Below, piece by piece: positions 13,781-14,474 of a stretch of DNA of 14,474 nt. Source of the DNA: Pedobacter sp. UBA2067 (GTDB lineage: Bacteria > Bacteroidota > Bacteroidia > Sphingobacteriales > Sphingobacteriaceae). A program made the position numbers and the translations under genes. The stretch spans positions 7,587 through 22,060 of the forward strand of contig DDAD01000046.1 of assembly GCA_002333205.1 (NCBI GenBank), in the 5' to 3' direction. Position 1 is the first letter of the stretch. The number at the start of each line of letters is the position of its first letter. The notes under the pieces are model-generated. The model saw only the letters and a program-made list of their open reading frames with translations. It did no database searches and had not been told where the DNA came from.

Positions 13781-14474
13781 ATGACTTTTATATATCGATT
13801 GAAAATTCTGTTTTTACTAGCCTTTGTTTTCTCAATTCCTTTTGAGAACTGGGATCCTTTTGGTATTGCAGCATTTTTCACCATTACAAAGATGGCAGGT
13901 GTACTATATTTTATTTGTTCTATTCTAACCATTAAGCATAGCTTCAAAGTCGAATATCAATCTACCGTACTGAAATTGCTATTTTCATTATGGCTGTTGA
14001 TTTGTTTTCAATCGCTTGTAAACTACTCCAGTACTTTGAGCATTTCACCATTAAATTTGACATTCCTTCAGAATATTATAGTGTTTTGGGTCATAAGTAA
14101 TGATCTAATTTTCGACAGCAAGCTTCAAAAGCGAATATTTGCATCGTTGATTTTTGGGGTATTCTTAATGAACTTATTAGCGTCACTGGGAATTGGAATT
14201 GACATGGACATGGCCGCGGATTCCGACTTTGCAGGTAGCAGGCTAACCTTTTTCGGCTCAAACTCCAATACGGTAGGTAACCTTTGTAGCATTGCTTTTA
14301 TTCTAATACTTGTGATGGTGGTAGAGCGAGATAAGTATTTTGGCAAATATACTTTCTTATTGATGCTGGGCTTACCGGGGAATTTGGTTATGATTGGTCT
14401 TTCAGGATCCCGAGGAGCGTTAGGTATTGTAGTTGTAGGCTTATTTTTGTTTCTAATTACATATAGAACAACTG
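13781..14474 (+). CDS. Wzy-like polysaccharide polymerase / O-antigen ligase family protein (3' end outside window)
   Basis: The frame is open from ATG 13781 to the window end, giving 231 residues. Multiple hydrophobic helices are visible (about 8-20, 28-50, 62-80, 94-108, 119-140, 167-181, 191-206, 214-228). Two features are typical of the O-antigen ligase/Wzy superfamily: RLTFFGSNSNTVGNL (154-168), resembling the R-x-x-G/F-x(2)-N-x-N segment before a membrane helix, and SGSRGALG (208-215) preceding another helix. Such proteins join repeat units in the periplasm. Position after wzx supports polymerase rather than lipid A ligase, but sequence alone cannot separate them. The usual length is about 400 aa or more, so roughly half is missing here because of the window edge. 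Confidence 0.85.
   Translation, partial: MTFIYRLKILFLLAFVFSIPFENWDPFGIAAFFTITKMAGVLYFICSILTIKHSFKVEYQSTVLKLLFSLWLLICFQSLVNYSSTLSISPLNLTFLQNIIVFWVISNDLIFDSKLQKRIFASLIFGVFLMNLLASLGIGIDMDMAADSDFAGSRLTFFGSNSNTVGNLCSIAFILILVMVVERDKYFGKYTFLLMLGLPGNLVMIGLSGSRGALGIVVVGLFLFLITYRTT

Noticed and set aside
13747..14346. Two minus-strand frames at the right end
   Set aside because: They lie opposite the polymerase gene, which has clear membrane helices and the SGSRGALG motif.

Overview
The window looks like a chromosomal segment of a member of the Bacteroidota, most likely a Pedobacter-like Sphingobacteriaceae. The reasons are a RemB/Wzi-type outer-membrane barrel, a DUF6266-type gene found almost only in this phylum, starts without clear Shine-Dalgarno sequences, and promoter boxes of the TAnnTTTG type. 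The genus is an inference from family resemblance; no search was run.

Layout. (1) 1-828 (+) is the C-terminal part of a Wzi-like capsule assembly barrel, followed by a hairpin between convergent genes. (2) 902-2739 (-) is an accessory block: a 57-residue zinc-ribbon protein (2566-2739), a DUF6266-like protein (1684-2322) and two unrecognised proteins (1353-1667, 902-1363) whose reading frames overlap by 11 bp. The gap between the zinc-ribbon and DUF6266 genes holds a perfect 21-bp inverted repeat and a second 10-bp one next to a promoter-like box. (3) 2840-3135 is a gene-free region with three dyads and a strong promoter box. It leads into glmS (3136-4974), whose stop codon overlaps the TTG start of a RemB-like outer-membrane protein (4967-6616). 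(4) 6813-14474 (+) is the start of a Wzy-dependent polysaccharide operon: Wza-like export lipoprotein, Wzc-like tyrosine autokinase, WbpP-type UDP-GlcNAc 4-epimerase, WbpO/TviB-type UDP-HexNAc dehydrogenase, Wzx flippase, a 268-bp gap with a possible 59-codon ORF, and a Wzy/O-antigen-ligase-like polymerase cut by the window end.

How the genes fit together. GlmS makes glucosamine-6-phosphate, the precursor of UDP-GlcNAc. The epimerase and dehydrogenase would then give UDP-GalNAc and UDP-GalNAcA. Lipid-linked repeat units would be flipped by Wzx, polymerised by Wzy, and exported through the Wzc/Wza pair, with Wzi/RemB-type barrels at the outer membrane. The glycosyltransferases and the initiating transferase are not in the window and probably lie beyond 14474.

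Most of the capsule block is ordinary for the phylum. The less ordinary parts are the minus-strand accessory block with its unusual inverted repeats, a nearly perfect 29-bp palindrome inside the dehydrogenase gene, the Gly-Tyr repeat tail of the kinase, and the small ORF in the wzx-wzy gap.
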